Positions 23,856-33,976 of a DNA stretch of 64,000 nucleotides are shown piece by piece. The notes beneath the pieces were generated by a model. It searched no databases, was not told where the DNA came from, and was given only the letters and a program-made list of their open reading frames with translations. Origin of the DNA: Planctomycetota bacterium (GTDB lineage: Bacteria > Planctomycetota > Planctomycetia > Pirellulales > Lacipirellulaceae); assembly GCA_024278955.1 (NCBI GenBank), contig JAJRSE010000071.1, forward strand, positions 124,001 to 188,000. Direction: 5' to 3'. How positions within the stretch are numbered: position 1 is the stretch's first letter; every line of letters begins with the position of its first letter. Both the position numbers and the translations under genes were made by a program.

Positions 23856-26800
23856 TTATCGTGATTTGAATAGTTTTTCTAATGCGCGGTTGATCTCGCT
23901 GCCAATCGCTTCGGTTGCGACGCCTTGCAACATTTGGCGAGACAACTCGGCGACGGCACGCTCGTCGATTCTGGGTTTCGAGAATGTGCCTCGGATAGGA
24001 ATTTTGATCGTTTGGCCTGCTAACGACCGCAGTGCGCGCTGTCGGTCGATCCATTTTTTTTGTATCGGGATCTCGATTTCTAGTGCCAGCGTTTGGTCAA
24101 ATCCGACCGAGCCATAAGATCGAACAGGGACGTCATCGATTAAGAATTCGAGGTTACGGTGATAAACACGGCCTTCCGACACTTGAAAATCGATCTGGCG
24201 ATTTTCGACCGTAATCGCCTTGTTACTGCCAGGCGTCACGGAAGCTTGCAGCAACGGTCGACCCTTTGTCAGGGCGTCGATTTGTTCCAAAATTGCGACC
24301 AACTCTGCAATCATCGGACCGGGGGACACCCGCATTTGATGAATCTCAAGCTGGCCCACCACACGGGATTTTTTCGGATCGTCGAAGGGGATCCGCGTTT
24401 CGTTAAGCGTGACGGAGAACTCCCCTTCGGCGCGCGTCGCCCCAGCGAGTATCGGGGCAATGTATTTGAGCATCTTCTCGCTCACCTGCGGCGACACTTG
24501 CACATGAGAAACCAGAGGGCCTTGAGGCAGAATCAACTGCTGCGGAGGAGGGTCCAGAAAAATTTTTGGGCTTGCGGTCAATCGCCCCTCTCCAACACCA
24601 ATATCGAAAGGCAACAATTGAATTTGCCCGTCTCGTAGCGAACCTTTCACTCGCCCGGCGCTCAAAGGCAAACCATAGACCGTGGCAGTCGACCAACCGG
24701 CATCGGTCGAAACGGTCCAGCGACGCGACCAATGGGTCGGCTCGGCCGCTGTTTTGGAATCGGTCAATTGACCCGTTACTTGGAAACGTACCTGACGATC
24801 GCCCTGCAAGCGAACTTCGGGCCCCAAATAGCTTGCTAACAATTGGTCGAGCGTTTCTTCCCGGTATTCCAAAGTGCCGCTGGCCTGTAGCAATCCTTCG
24901 GTAGCAGGCTTATCTAGGGTTGCCGAACCACTGAGGCGAACGGTTTGGCCGGTGAGCTTCAGATCCTCGAACTGCAACCGGTCGGTAGCGATCGTGTAGA
25001 CCGCCTTGCCAACGGCTTCAAGTTGAGGCTCAGCCCAAACAATCTCGGGACGCTCGGTCGACGCAACAGGGGCCGAAGTCATGCGAACAACCTGAAGTTG
25101 ATCAATCGTCGTCGAAAAATCGGCCTGCAACCGCTCGGCGTTACTCGATAGTTTTAGCTTGCCGGTCGTCAAACCACGTAGCCAAGTCGATTCGGGCTGC
25201 CCAGCCATCGCAAAAGCGGCTGCGACTCGTTCGAGATTCGCGTTAAAGGCGACCTCGCCCTGGGCCGTTGGCACATCGGACGACCCCAACTCCACCGCAA
25301 TATTACGCGAACGGAACGTCAGCGAGCTACTCACCAATTGCAGCTCACGACTGTTGAGGCTATTGGCTTGGGCATCCCAGCGACAGTCGCCAGAAAACTG
25401 CACTTTTGGCTCATCGATTGCCATCGCCTGATCGCGCACTCGAAGCCCTGTAATGCTACCTTCCGATTGGAGGACGTGAATGGTTTGATTCGCAAGTTGA
25501 ATCTTCGCATTCAATGTGGCCTCTCCCGCAATATGTTCGGGCACCATTTCTACCCAAGGCCGTAATCGCCCCGCCCATGCTTCAAGCGGTCCGTTGCCGC
25601 GAATTTGCAGTTGCCAATTTTTTTCTTCCGCCCTCAAGTCCACCGGAGCAAGCAGCTCCAAATCAAATGCGTCGAGAGGGCCTTGCAGCTTGATCGTCCC
25701 CGTGGCTAGCTGCTGTGGCTTGAGGTCGACCTCTTGGCCTGTTGCTTGGAGGTCGACTTGCAACTGCGGCTCCGCCCAAATTGTTTGACGGTTGTGAGCC
25801 ACTTCAAACTGGGTAAGCTGGAGGGCAACCGAAGCCTCGAATTGATTGCCTGCCCTACGAGCAAGCGAAAGTTCGCCTTCGCCGGTCCCTCGGAATTGCC
25901 AAGCCCCAAGATCCACAAATTGTCCTAGTTCCTGAGATAGCTGGCCTAAGTCGATTTGAAAATCGCCTGTCGTTTTGTCTGAATTTTTTTGAAAATCGGC
26001 TTCCACGAATGGCGCATGCAACGAAAACTGTTTTACCTGCGGCCCTTGTGCCGCAGCAGCTAACTTGACATGAGCTTCGATCGGTTGTTCCCAACGAATT
26101 GCCCGGCGTCCGTCGCTGCCAACCACATCGCGTATCAGCGCCGAAGCCGTCCACGCAGCATCAGGAGACTTTGGATTGCTCGCAGCTTGAAAGGTCAAAA
26201 CCCCCGAGTCGATTTGAACCCCTTCTCGCAACTGCAAAGCCCGCGGCAACATGGCGGCTAACCGATCGAGCTTCACGTTGCCTGAAATATCGACCTCTCG
26301 CTTGGGAAGGTTCGTCATGCTAAGCGAAGTAAGTTCGTCGGGCGTCAACGAGCCGTTGACGCTAAATTGTGCCCAATCGGCGTCGGCTTTGAGCCGTCCG
26401 ATGTGGATCACCTCTCCGTCGAAGTTTATTTCCCAAGGAACGGAAAGCTTCTGGCAACGCAACCGGTCGCCGGAAAGCAAGTCGGCGGTTACCTCGATTT
26501 GACTTGCTTCAAGGCTTCCGCTGGTTTGTACCAAAGTTTGGCCCTGGGGATCGTGGGTCCAGCGAATCTGCGCCGTCGATGCGACCGTCCCTGCTAAACG
26601 ACTACCCGGCAAGATCCTCGATAGCAAAGGTTCGAGCGGTGCCAAGGGCAACCTCTGGGCCAGCAAATCGAGCTGGTGTTGTTGCTCGGCAATCTGTTGA
26701 AATTGCACCTTCAAACGCCCCGGCGGCCCGTTCTCGCCCGAACTAAGATTCATGGTGCCATTCAATGCGAATCCACCAGCCGCCGCACCGCCCAAATCGA

Positions 26801-27392
26801 CAACGAAGTTCACTTGATCGAGCAACCACTGCTGCTGGGAAGGTTGATCGAAACCGCGCACCACACCTTCAACGATTTCTACCGTAACGGTTGTCGCGGG
26901 GCCGGAGGTCGAAAGAGTCGCGTCGTCCTTAGGCTTTGAGCTTGCTTCTCTCGCAGCCAGGAAATCTTCGAGGTTGCTCCCTTCAGTTCGAGTTACGACG
27001 CTGAGGAGGGGCCTAACAATCTTCAACTTGCCCAAGTCGTTTTGATTTGCCGCAAGAGATAGCAGCCAGCGATCGATCGTAATCGCCTCGGCAGAAAATA
27101 GCTCTTGGCCTGAGGAGTCGACAATCGAGACTCCGGTTAGCGTTTGCTCTCCAGTCCAAGCAAATGTCGCCCGCTCGCTTCGTATGTGCCAGCCCTCGAC
27201 AGGCACGGACTTGCCGAGCAGCATATTGCGCAGAGGCGTGCTGGCTACAATCGTCGGTGCCGCGGCAATAGCCGTCGCCAAGAGCAGCAGCAAGACGATC
27301 AGCCGACGTTTTGCCCTGCGTGGTCGGCGCACGGGATAGTCGTCCGAATTTTCGGCGTCTTTACTTCTTCGGCCTTCGCGGCGAGATCCCAT
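23856..27392 (-). CDS. AsmA/TamB-like very long envelope protein
   Basis: 1178 aa from ATG 27392. A basic N terminus (RRPRRAKRRL) precedes one membrane helix (about residues 30-50); the rest is a long run of beta-rich repeats with many IDRW, LKL and GTLEY strands. This is the layout of AsmA/YhdP/TamB proteins, which bridge the inner and outer membrane and move lipids. The C terminus is helical with a DEIPIQKKWIDR-like basic block. It follows the M50/HlyD gene on the same strand with a short gap, so it may belong to the same envelope cluster. Confidence 0.75.
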   Translation of the reverse strand: MGSRREGRRSKDAENSDDYPVRRPRRAKRRLIVLLLLLATAIAAAPTIVASTPLRNMLLGKSVPVEGWHIRSERATFAWTGEQTLTGVSIVDSSGQELFSAEAITIDRWLLSLAANQNDLGKLKIVRPLLSVVTRTEGSNLEDFLAAREASSKPKDDATLSTSGPATTVTVEIVEGVVRGFDQPSQQQWLLDQVNFVVDLGGAAAGGFALNGTMNLSSGENGPPGRLKVQFQQIAEQQHQLDLLAQRLPLAPLEPLLSRILPGSRLAGTVASTAQIRWTHDPQGQTLVQTSGSLEASQIEVTADLLSGDRLRCQKLSVPWEINFDGEVIHIGRLKADADWAQFSVNGSLTPDELTSLSMTNLPKREVDISGNVKLDRLAAMLPRALQLREGVQIDSGVLTFQAASNPKSPDAAWTASALIRDVVGSDGRRAIRWEQPIEAHVKLAAAAQGPQVKQFSLHAPFVEADFQKNSDKTTGDFQIDLGQLSQELGQFVDLGAWQFRGTGEGELSLARRAGNQFEASVALQLTQFEVAHNRQTIWAEPQLQVDLQATGQEVDLKPQQLATGTIKLQGPLDAFDLELLAPVDLRAEEKNWQLQIRGNGPLEAWAGRLRPWVEMVPEHIAGEATLNAKIQLANQTIHVLQSEGSITGLRVRDQAMAIDEPKVQFSGDCRWDAQANSLNSRELQLVSSSLTFRSRNIAVELGSSDVPTAQGEVAFNANLERVAAAFAMAGQPESTWLRGLTTGKLKLSSNAERLQADFSTTIDQLQVVRMTSAPVASTERPEIVWAEPQLEAVGKAVYTIATDRLQFEDLKLTGQTVRLSGSATLDKPATEGLLQASGTLEYREETLDQLLASYLGPEVRLQGDRQVRFQVTGQLTDSKTAAEPTHWSRRWTVSTDAGWSTATVYGLPLSAGRVKGSLRDGQIQLLPFDIGVGEGRLTASPKIFLDPPPQQLILPQGPLVSHVQVSPQVSEKMLKYIAPILAGATRAEGEFSVTLNETRIPFDDPKKSRVVGQLEIHQMRVSPGPMIAELVAILEQIDALTKGRPLLQASVTPGSNKAITVENRQIDFQVSEGRVYHRNLEFLIDDVPVRSYGSVGFDQTLALEIEIPIQKKWIDRQRALRSLAGQTIKIPIRGTFSKPRIDERAVAELSRQMLQGVATEAIGSEINRALEKLFKSR

Positions 27393-27470
27393 AGAAATCA
27401 ATTCTAAGGGGCGACGCCCGTTGATCCTATAGCGAGTCGAAACGTGTTGTTGCTAGCAGTAAGTGCCTGC

Positions 27471-29717
27471 CTACAAATCGAAACTAAAGGTCCGTCCCAA
27501 GTAGCGAATAAGCCGACTGGCAAGAGTCCTCGGACCGGTCTTGATTCGTGCCTGACCAACGAGCCCGTTGCGAAAAAGTCCACGGGAGTTGTCGAGGCGA
27601 ACAACCGCTTGGTAGGAAGTACTCAGCGGACGCACTGCCCCGGTTGGGTCGGACTGCGCCGGCACGGGGCCGCCCGAAGTGCTTGCAAGTCGAGGCGAAA
27701 GTGTTTCCAGCTCGTCGAGTGCCAAGTAATCGATCGTACTCACAAACACATGAGTGGTCGACTCGTTAAACATCAGTCGCACTTCCTGGCCTTCGGTGAC
27801 AAGGTCTTGCTCACGTTGGTTAATCACCAGCACCGCATCCCATTGATCGGGATCGCCAATTTTGCAAAGCAAATTATGTGGCCCCTCGGGCAGGAGTGTA
27901 GCACCGAGGTTCTCTTTCTCTAACGGCGAACCCGACCAACTTGCAAGCTCCACTTGTTGATCGCCCTGGGGATCGGCGCGGCGCGGCGGTGCAATCACGG
28001 TGCCTGCCACGGGAGCTAGCAACTCCAGTCGTTTGGCATCGCGTAGTTTTTGCTCCAATTGCTCGTTGAGCGCCGCCAGTTGTTCGCGAACCACACTGAT
28101 TTGCCCACCTTGGCCTTCGTCGCGAAATCGAAGCTGTTGCAAACTATCGAGCTGCACCCGGGTTGCGTTACGCTGGCCACGAAGTCGCTGGATATCGATT
28201 GCCAAATCGACATTTCCAAGTCGGGCCAAAATGTCACCCGCTTCGACCTGCTGGCCAGGCTCGACAAGAATTTCCTCCAACGTTCCCTCGACTTCGACAT
28301 ACACCGAAGCAGCACCATGCGGTTGCAGCTCGAAGCTGCAAAGCACACTCGACGGAAACGGGATGAAAAACACCCCACCGACAAACGCGGCTAACAAGAG
28401 CAGGGTTGCGAACATTCGTACCTTTTTCACTTTACTCCACCTCCCGGGGACTCGGAAGAACTTAAACACTTTGACAAATGGCATCACGATAAGCCCATAC
28501 AGCGACATCAGTGCGATCAATTGACCCAGGACCTTGAGTCCATAGGGCTCGAATATTTTGTTGAGAAAATACAGAATCGAGAACAGGATCACCCAGCGGT
28601 ATAAAAACGAAGCGACCGTGTAGAGTGCGAAGATCATGTGATGTCGTTTCGGCAAAAACGGATCGTCGGGCTCTTCGAGCCCCAAGCACCAGCTGCCCAG
28701 TTTTCGATTTAAGATCGTGCTCGCTTTTTGCCGGAGATTTGGAATCTCTAGGATGTCGCTAAGAATGTAGTAGCCATCGTAGCGCAGCAGCGGATTGGCG
28801 TTAAAGAGGATGGTGCTCACCGAGCTGACGAACATGATGTTCAAGCAAACATAGTTCAAGAAGCCCGGTTCGCTGAACCACCAAATAAACGTGGCAAACG
28901 TCGCTATCACAATCTCGACATACATCCCCGCCGCACCGATTGCCGCTCGGTGCCAACGATTGGGCAACATCCACGAATCCGAGACGTTGCAATACAAACA
29001 GGGCGTCAACACCAAAAACATGACACCCATCTCATGGCATTCGCCGCCGAAATGTTTGCATGACAACCCGTGGCCAAACTCATGAATCACCTTGGTCGCG
29101 CCCAGGACGCCCGCAATCAGAAGCCAGTTCTGCGCCGCAAAAAACGACTGGAACGAAGGCAATCGCGATTGGAATACCTCGAACTGAACCATGACCAGCA
29201 TCAGCGCAATCGAGGCCAATATCGTACAAAAAATCGTCGTCTGCACCGAGAAAAACCAGCGGACGTACGGATAGATCGCATTAAGAATCCACTCGGGATC
29301 GAAACCTTTGAAGCGAAACGCCAGAATATTACTAAACGCACCGATTGTTTCCTTGCGTTTACGCTCGTCTCGACGTTTCTTGAGCTGAACTCCTTGACCA
29401 GGGACGTCCGAAAGAATTAGCCCGCTGCGGTACAACATGCCAATAAAGTTTTGTATCTCTTCGACACGAATCGGCACAACGGGGAACTCGGCCTCAAACT
29501 TCTCGACAATCTCTTCAAGACTCGACTGCCCGTCGAGCATCTGAAGGATCGCAAACTCTTCTTCCTCGAAACGGAAATACTGCAAGCCTATCGGATCTTT
29601 CACGACCCAATAAACGCGACCTTGATAACGCTGCCGACGTGCTTTCAGGTCGGGGCGCACCAAGATATTCAGCCTGCGCGACGAGCTAGAAACAATACTG
29701 TCGGCAAGCGTAGACAT
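27471..29717 (-). CDS. PqqD-like / M50 site-2 protease / HlyD fusion membrane protein
   Basis: 748 aa. Residues about 30-105 form a PqqD-like winged helix (YWVVKDPIGLQYFRFEEEEF). Membrane helices start near 155. The zinc site is HEFGH at 212-216, with a second element NANPLLRYDGYY near 307-317 giving the distal Asp, as in M50 proteases. After the last helix (about 435) comes a biotinyl-lipoyl/HlyD section (VEVEGTLEEILVEPGQQVEAG, coiled coil, then VAGTVIAP). It is the third gene of a minus-strand cluster with two HlyD-type proteins. Such proteins are widespread in planctomycetes; their substrate is unknown. Confidence 0.85.
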   Translation of the reverse strand: MSTLADSIVSSSSRRLNILVRPDLKARRQRYQGRVYWVVKDPIGLQYFRFEEEEFAILQMLDGQSSLEEIVEKFEAEFPVVPIRVEEIQNFIGMLYRSGLILSDVPGQGVQLKKRRDERKRKETIGAFSNILAFRFKGFDPEWILNAIYPYVRWFFSVQTTIFCTILASIALMLVMVQFEVFQSRLPSFQSFFAAQNWLLIAGVLGATKVIHEFGHGLSCKHFGGECHEMGVMFLVLTPCLYCNVSDSWMLPNRWHRAAIGAAGMYVEIVIATFATFIWWFSEPGFLNYVCLNIMFVSSVSTILFNANPLLRYDGYYILSDILEIPNLRQKASTILNRKLGSWCLGLEEPDDPFLPKRHHMIFALYTVASFLYRWVILFSILYFLNKIFEPYGLKVLGQLIALMSLYGLIVMPFVKVFKFFRVPGRWSKVKKVRMFATLLLLAAFVGGVFFIPFPSSVLCSFELQPHGAASVYVEVEGTLEEILVEPGQQVEAGDILARLGNVDLAIDIQRLRGQRNATRVQLDSLQQLRFRDEGQGGQISVVREQLAALNEQLEQKLRDAKRLELLAPVAGTVIAPPRRADPQGDQQVELASWSGSPLEKENLGATLLPEGPHNLLCKIGDPDQWDAVLVINQREQDLVTEGQEVRLMFNESTTHVFVSTIDYLALDELETLSPRLASTSGGPVPAQSDPTGAVRPLSTSYQAVVRLDNSRGLFRNGLVGQARIKTGPRTLASRLIRYLGRTFSFDL

Positions 29718-29772
29718 GGGTGAGAGGTGGGGGGTGAGAGTCGAGAGTCAAAAAGAAGCAAAGAGGCGGGGG

Positions 29773-30714
29773 TTAGGACCGTTTTTTTTCTGGTTCAGGA
29801 TTCTTGGCACTCGACTCGGAGCTTAAATGAATCGTCATGCGGGCTCTCAGGCCAGGTTGAATTAGCCAACCATTGCCAACTCGCTGATTCTTCACCTCGG
29901 CTCGCACCACATAGCCGCCATCGCCTTGGACCAACTGGCTCACATGGACCACCTTGCCCTCAACGGTCACTTCGCGTCCCCGCGACTTCGCAATGCTAAC
30001 GGTCACCGATCGGCCTTGGAGTTCTTCGCGATCGAAATCCCGTGCGTATGCGTATCCTTCGACGTAGAGCGAATCGAATCGGACAAACTTCAAAATGGGA
30101 TCGCCCGGATTCACCCATTCCGATTCTTTTCGGTAAGTATCCACCACTTCGCCATCGAAAGGCGCATGGATGGAACGCATCTCAACCGCCATCTCGGCAG
30201 CTTGGCGTTCAGCAAATTTTGTTTTGGCATCGAGCCGCGCCAGCTCACGGTCTTTTTGTGCTTTCTCGATCTGCAAACTCGACCTCTCCCAACCGAGTTT
30301 TTTCTGCCTCACTTCGATATCGGGAACCGCGTTGGGAGTTTTTTCGTTTGCCTCGACAGACCTATCCCAGTCGACTTTGGCAAACTCAGCTGCCTTGCTG
30401 GCATATTTTTCTTCGATTTTATCGTTGGCACGTTGCTTGGCCGCATCGAAAGCATATTCGGCGATTTTTAGTCCCATCTTCGCTTCACGGTCGTCGATCG
30501 TGGCAAGCACGTCGCCTTTCGATAATCGCGAGCCTTCCTTCACCGACATTTTGATCAGTACGCCCGCCTCTTGAGCCGGAATGCGCACCTCGTCTTGCAC
30601 CTTGACGATACACGGATCGAGCACCGGATCGCCCCCCTCGGCTGCGTATGACTTACCGGCACCACCTAACTGGGTCGTCAGAGTCAAAACGAGTAGTAAT
30701 AAAGTAGCAGCCAT
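29773..30714 (-). CDS. HlyD-type periplasmic adaptor
   Basis: 313 aa from ATG 30714 (GAGGTGAG just upstream), with a signal peptide (MAATLLLLVLTLTTQLGGAG). Lipoyl-like half motifs flank a long coiled coil (about residues 75-175): QEAGVLIKMSVKEGSRLSKG before it and IHAPFDGEVVDTYRKESEWV after it. A beta-barrel domain follows. It is a membrane-fusion-type adaptor, but no ABC or RND pump gene is nearby. It lies between the GAF-HlyD and the M50-HlyD genes, so it probably forms a complex with them. Confidence 0.85.
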   Translation of the reverse strand: MAATLLLLVLTLTTQLGGAGKSYAAEGGDPVLDPCIVKVQDEVRIPAQEAGVLIKMSVKEGSRLSKGDVLATIDDREAKMGLKIAEYAFDAAKQRANDKIEEKYASKAAEFAKVDWDRSVEANEKTPNAVPDIEVRQKKLGWERSSLQIEKAQKDRELARLDAKTKFAERQAAEMAVEMRSIHAPFDGEVVDTYRKESEWVNPGDPILKFVRFDSLYVEGYAYARDFDREELQGRSVTVSIAKSRGREVTVEGKVVHVSQLVQGDGGYVVRAEVKNQRVGNGWLIQPGLRARMTIHLSSESSAKNPEPEKKRS

Positions 30715-30826
30715 ACGACTCACCTCAAAAGAAAACAGTAGGGTGCGTGCAGTCTTTACAAAACGCACCACAGAAGCTTCTAAACACTTTTTTTCCAACA
30801 CCTAGATTCACCAACAAGAAACACAA

Positions 30827-32959
30827 TCAAAGCCGGAACAAAATTTTCGAGCGAACAAAATCAAACAAGTCGCTAAACAGCACAAACCCGACTGCCCGCT
30901 CTCCACACTGGACCTTGGCTTTCACATCGGCCCCGACCTTGAGTTCAATCGCCGGGTTGTCGACCAATTTTTTCAAATCTTCTTGTGGAAAAGAAACTTT
31001 CATGCGAACCGTGTTGCCGCTCTCGCCTTGCACTTCAGCGCTGGTATCGATCTGCACGATATGCCCTTCCAGACGAACAGCCGAATGGGTGGCGAGGATA
31101 AAGGTTACCTCAAGCTTCGCCTCGGGGTCCTCAGCACGGCGTTTCTGCATGTACTCAACGATGTGGCCCATCTTGGCCTCGGGTACATAGATTTCTAGTT
31201 CCCAGCGGCTTGTCGGGTCTGCGATTTCCATCAATCGCTGGCCCTTTCGCACGGGACGGTTTTCTATCAGCTCACGTACCTTCCAGGTGACCACCTTGCC
31301 GCTAATGGGGCTGGTGATCTTGAGCATCTCACGTTTTTCGCCAAGCAGGGCTCGCTGTTTCTGTAAACTGATAACCGATTCGCGTAGCTGAGCCATCCGA
31401 CCGGTAAGCTCTTCGATTTCTATCTCCTCGGCTTGCCCACGATCGAGCAATTGCCGCTGACGATTGGTCGATTGAATGTCCTGCTGGGTCTCGGCAAGCT
31501 GCCCCGTTATTTGCATTATCTGCGCCTCAAGATCGACGCTCCGCTGTTGCGCCAAAACTTGGCCTTTTTCCACTAATTGGCCATGGCTCACAGAAACTTT
31601 TTCGACCATCCCGTCGAGGTGGGCGAAAACATCGCGCCGCAGCTCGGGCAGCAACTTACCATCGGCCACCACGGTAAAATCGTATCTCATAAAACAAAGC
31701 GCGGAAACCAGGCCTACCACTGCAACCGTGGCGAGCAAAGTCTTCGGAAGATTTCGAGCCGTGACAAGAACCTGGGTTTTGCCTAACAGCCGCCATAACG
31801 GCATCAGAAACAACGACTCATGTTCCTGGGCATTTGTCAAAGCGGTGGAGCTGTGTCGTCGGACAACTTCGATGCGTTGCAACATCCCTTCGGGCTGCTG
31901 ACTGTCGACCAACTGCTCGACGATGATCGCGCCAAGAATATTCTCTCGTTTCTTTTTCTTCTTCTCGCCGGGATGCTCGTCCGCTTCGCTCTCGGCTTCG
32001 CGAAGTGGCAAGACCGCCAACTGTTTGGTATGTGATTCGTCGACATATTCGTTGACCGCTTTTTCTACTTGCGGAGCTAAGTCGGAAGTATCGCCATCGA
32101 ACCAAAGATCTTCGCCGGTTCGTGCCACGGTCGTAGCAAGCTTGCGTAACAACCGAACCACATTCGATCGTTTGTCGAACGTATCCTGGCCGCTAATGGC
32201 TTCGACCCGGTACTTGGAACCTCGGCGAAGCACAACCGTCACACGATCGCAACCTACGAGTCGGCGTCCTTCGTTTGCGATCGTGTAAGCAGTTTCGCGC
32301 GAATCGAGTGCCTGGTGAACCAGCCCCGTGAAGGCTTCTAACTGTTCCCAAAGCGTCTGTTTCGTTGCAAAGTGGCGAAGCCGACGAGACTTGACGTACT
32401 CGCCAGCCAACTCGCAAATCTGTGACAGAAACCTGAGGTATCCCCGCTGAGTTGTCGGTCGTGCTCCGGCCCGTTGGAAAATTTCAACGAGGCCGTCCAC
32501 ACCGCGATCGCTCTTAATTGGCGCAAGCACTAAAAGAAAATCAGTCGGATTAGCAACCACGTCTTCGTCGCCAGAGCTTTCGCCAAATCCTGAATGAGGA
32601 GGGACCAGCACCGGCTCGCCTTTAGCTATCACCTGCTGCAAGAGTCGGCCATGTTGCATCTGGGCCTCTTCGCTTTCGGCGAGGCCCGTCTCACGAAGAT
32701 TCACTTGGTATTCGAGGCCTAACGGAGCGCCATCTTCCTGGGTCCAGACCACGCCGCCGACTGCCGCCAGGGCTGTGACCGACTTGTCGAGCAGCGCAGA
32801 ATAGAATTCGGCAGGCTCGATCTCCGAACGCGAAAGCTCGACGACCTCCTGAACAAGCCCTTGGATTTCCTGCTTGGCCCGATGGACCGCCCCCTCGTCG
32901 ATTGCGCTGGCAGATCGCTGACCTTCGGGAGACGGATCGGAATGGGATGATGTGCTCAC
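30827..32959 (-). CDS. GAF-domain / HlyD fusion membrane protein
   Basis: 710 aa from GTG 32959. Two GAF-like domains occupy about residues 30-200 and 215-390, the second containing a lysine-rich insert (HPGEKKKKKRENILGAIIVE). One membrane helix follows near 404-424. The C-terminal part has lipoyl/HlyD sections (VFAHLDGMVEKVSVSHGQLV and ITSPISGKVVTWKVRELIEN) separated by a coiled coil. The GAF half should lie in the cytoplasm and the HlyD half outside, so it could couple a cytoplasmic signal to an envelope complex. It is the first gene of the three-gene cluster. Confidence 0.82.
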   Translation of the reverse strand: MSTSSHSDPSPEGQRSASAIDEGAVHRAKQEIQGLVQEVVELSRSEIEPAEFYSALLDKSVTALAAVGGVVWTQEDGAPLGLEYQVNLRETGLAESEEAQMQHGRLLQQVIAKGEPVLVPPHSGFGESSGDEDVVANPTDFLLVLAPIKSDRGVDGLVEIFQRAGARPTTQRGYLRFLSQICELAGEYVKSRRLRHFATKQTLWEQLEAFTGLVHQALDSRETAYTIANEGRRLVGCDRVTVVLRRGSKYRVEAISGQDTFDKRSNVVRLLRKLATTVARTGEDLWFDGDTSDLAPQVEKAVNEYVDESHTKQLAVLPLREAESEADEHPGEKKKKKRENILGAIIVEQLVDSQQPEGMLQRIEVVRRHSSTALTNAQEHESLFLMPLWRLLGKTQVLVTARNLPKTLLATVAVVGLVSALCFMRYDFTVVADGKLLPELRRDVFAHLDGMVEKVSVSHGQLVEKGQVLAQQRSVDLEAQIMQITGQLAETQQDIQSTNRQRQLLDRGQAEEIEIEELTGRMAQLRESVISLQKQRALLGEKREMLKITSPISGKVVTWKVRELIENRPVRKGQRLMEIADPTSRWELEIYVPEAKMGHIVEYMQKRRAEDPEAKLEVTFILATHSAVRLEGHIVQIDTSAEVQGESGNTVRMKVSFPQEDLKKLVDNPAIELKVGADVKAKVQCGERAVGFVLFSDLFDFVRSKILFRL

Positions 32960-33425
32960 TGAATACCGTGCTATCTAGAGATGCCCATTGCTAGCCAATA
33001 ACCCGGAACTCTCGAAAGACTCGCCTTCCGAATGACGCAGAAAAGCAGGTCCTACCTGACGCCCTAAGTCCCTACCCACTATTGTCTTCCTTTCACGGGT
33101 GACGTCAAACTCGATAGTGCCCTGAGTCGCTGTAAAGGCCCTTTTTTTCTTCCTCACTATCCCCCCAATCGTACCTTATTGCCTCCGGCTACCTGATGGG
33201 CAGTTGAGGCCTCGCTCCTGACCGGCCCCACAACTCCGACTCTAAACCAGCAAACGGACCGCAGAAGAGGGCCAAACGGCTTAAATTCGCGTCGCCGCAA
33301 GTGTTATTGTATGTTAGACTTGGGGCTTGGCCGCACTGCACGACGAATCGTCTACGAGGCGCCCGTTTTCACTATCGCCCGAATTTATCGTCGGCATTTC
33401 CACCAAAACCAAATACGGAGAATCA
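32960..33425. other. Gene-free stretch between divergent operons
   Basis: 466 bases between the GAF-HlyD operon (minus) and infA (plus). No gene, tRNA or strong palindrome was found. An AT-rich segment around 33278-33318 could hold the infA promoter. The minus-strand promoter is presumably near 33100-33180, where a polypyrimidine tract lies. Confidence 0.4.
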
Positions 33426-33650
33426 ATGACAAAGCAAAAAGAAGAAGCCCTTGAAGTAGAAGGAGTTGTTGTCCAGGCACTGGCAAATACCAGATTTCGC
33501 GTCGAAATCGAGGGTGGCCATATTGTCAACGCTCATGTCGCTGGTCGCATGCGGAAGCATTTTATTCGGATTGTCCCTGGCGACAAAGTCCGAGTTGAGC
33601 TATCCCCTTACGATCTGACCAAGGGTCGCATCACCTACCGCGAGCGCTAA
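33426..33650 (+). CDS. infA: Translation initiation factor IF-1
   Basis: 74 aa from ATG 33426 (GGAG upstream). It has the single S1/OB-fold of IF-1, from [20 protein letters not shown] through [20 protein letters not shown] to [11 protein letters not shown]-1 binds the ribosomal A site during initiation. No ribosomal protein genes flank it here. The N terminus ([10 protein letters not shown]) is slightly longer than the E. coli protein. The frame upstream to 33327 is not coding. Confidence 0.95.
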   Translation: MTKQKEEALEVEGVVVQALANTRFRVEIEGGHIVNAHVAGRMRKHFIRIVPGDKVRVELSPYDLTKGRITYRER

Positions 33651-33802
33651 TCCCCCGCCTGCTCGACTCCAGCCCTCTTTCCTGCCCGGTCGCTGCGCTA
33701 CTCGACAGCGATAGCATTGCCTCTTGATATACATTCTCTTTCTTCGGCTATTTTTTTGCAGAATGTGGACAAGAATCTCGTACCTGCGGACGTAACACAG
33801 TA

Positions 33803-33838
33803 TAACTAGCTTCTTCAAGATAACTCGCTTCTTCAAGT
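33803..33838 (+). repeat. Tandem 18-base direct repeat
   Basis: TAACTAGCTTCTTCAAGA (33803-33820) is followed directly by TAACTCGCTTCTTCAAGT (33821-33838), matching at 16 of 18 positions. It lies in the 326-base gene-free stretch 33651-33976 upstream of the exported protein gene, where nothing else stands out. It could be a paired regulator site or a replication slip. Confidence 0.55.
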
Positions 33839-33976
33839 CGCAGCCTGCCCTGCAAGAATTCGTAGGAACCTTGCCCCGGTTGTTGACGTAGAGGAAGACG
33901 CTAGAGCTTGCGATGTATTTCGCATCGAGAGCCGCCTGCCAACCCACTCTATCCTACCTGAACGGGAGAAAAAACC

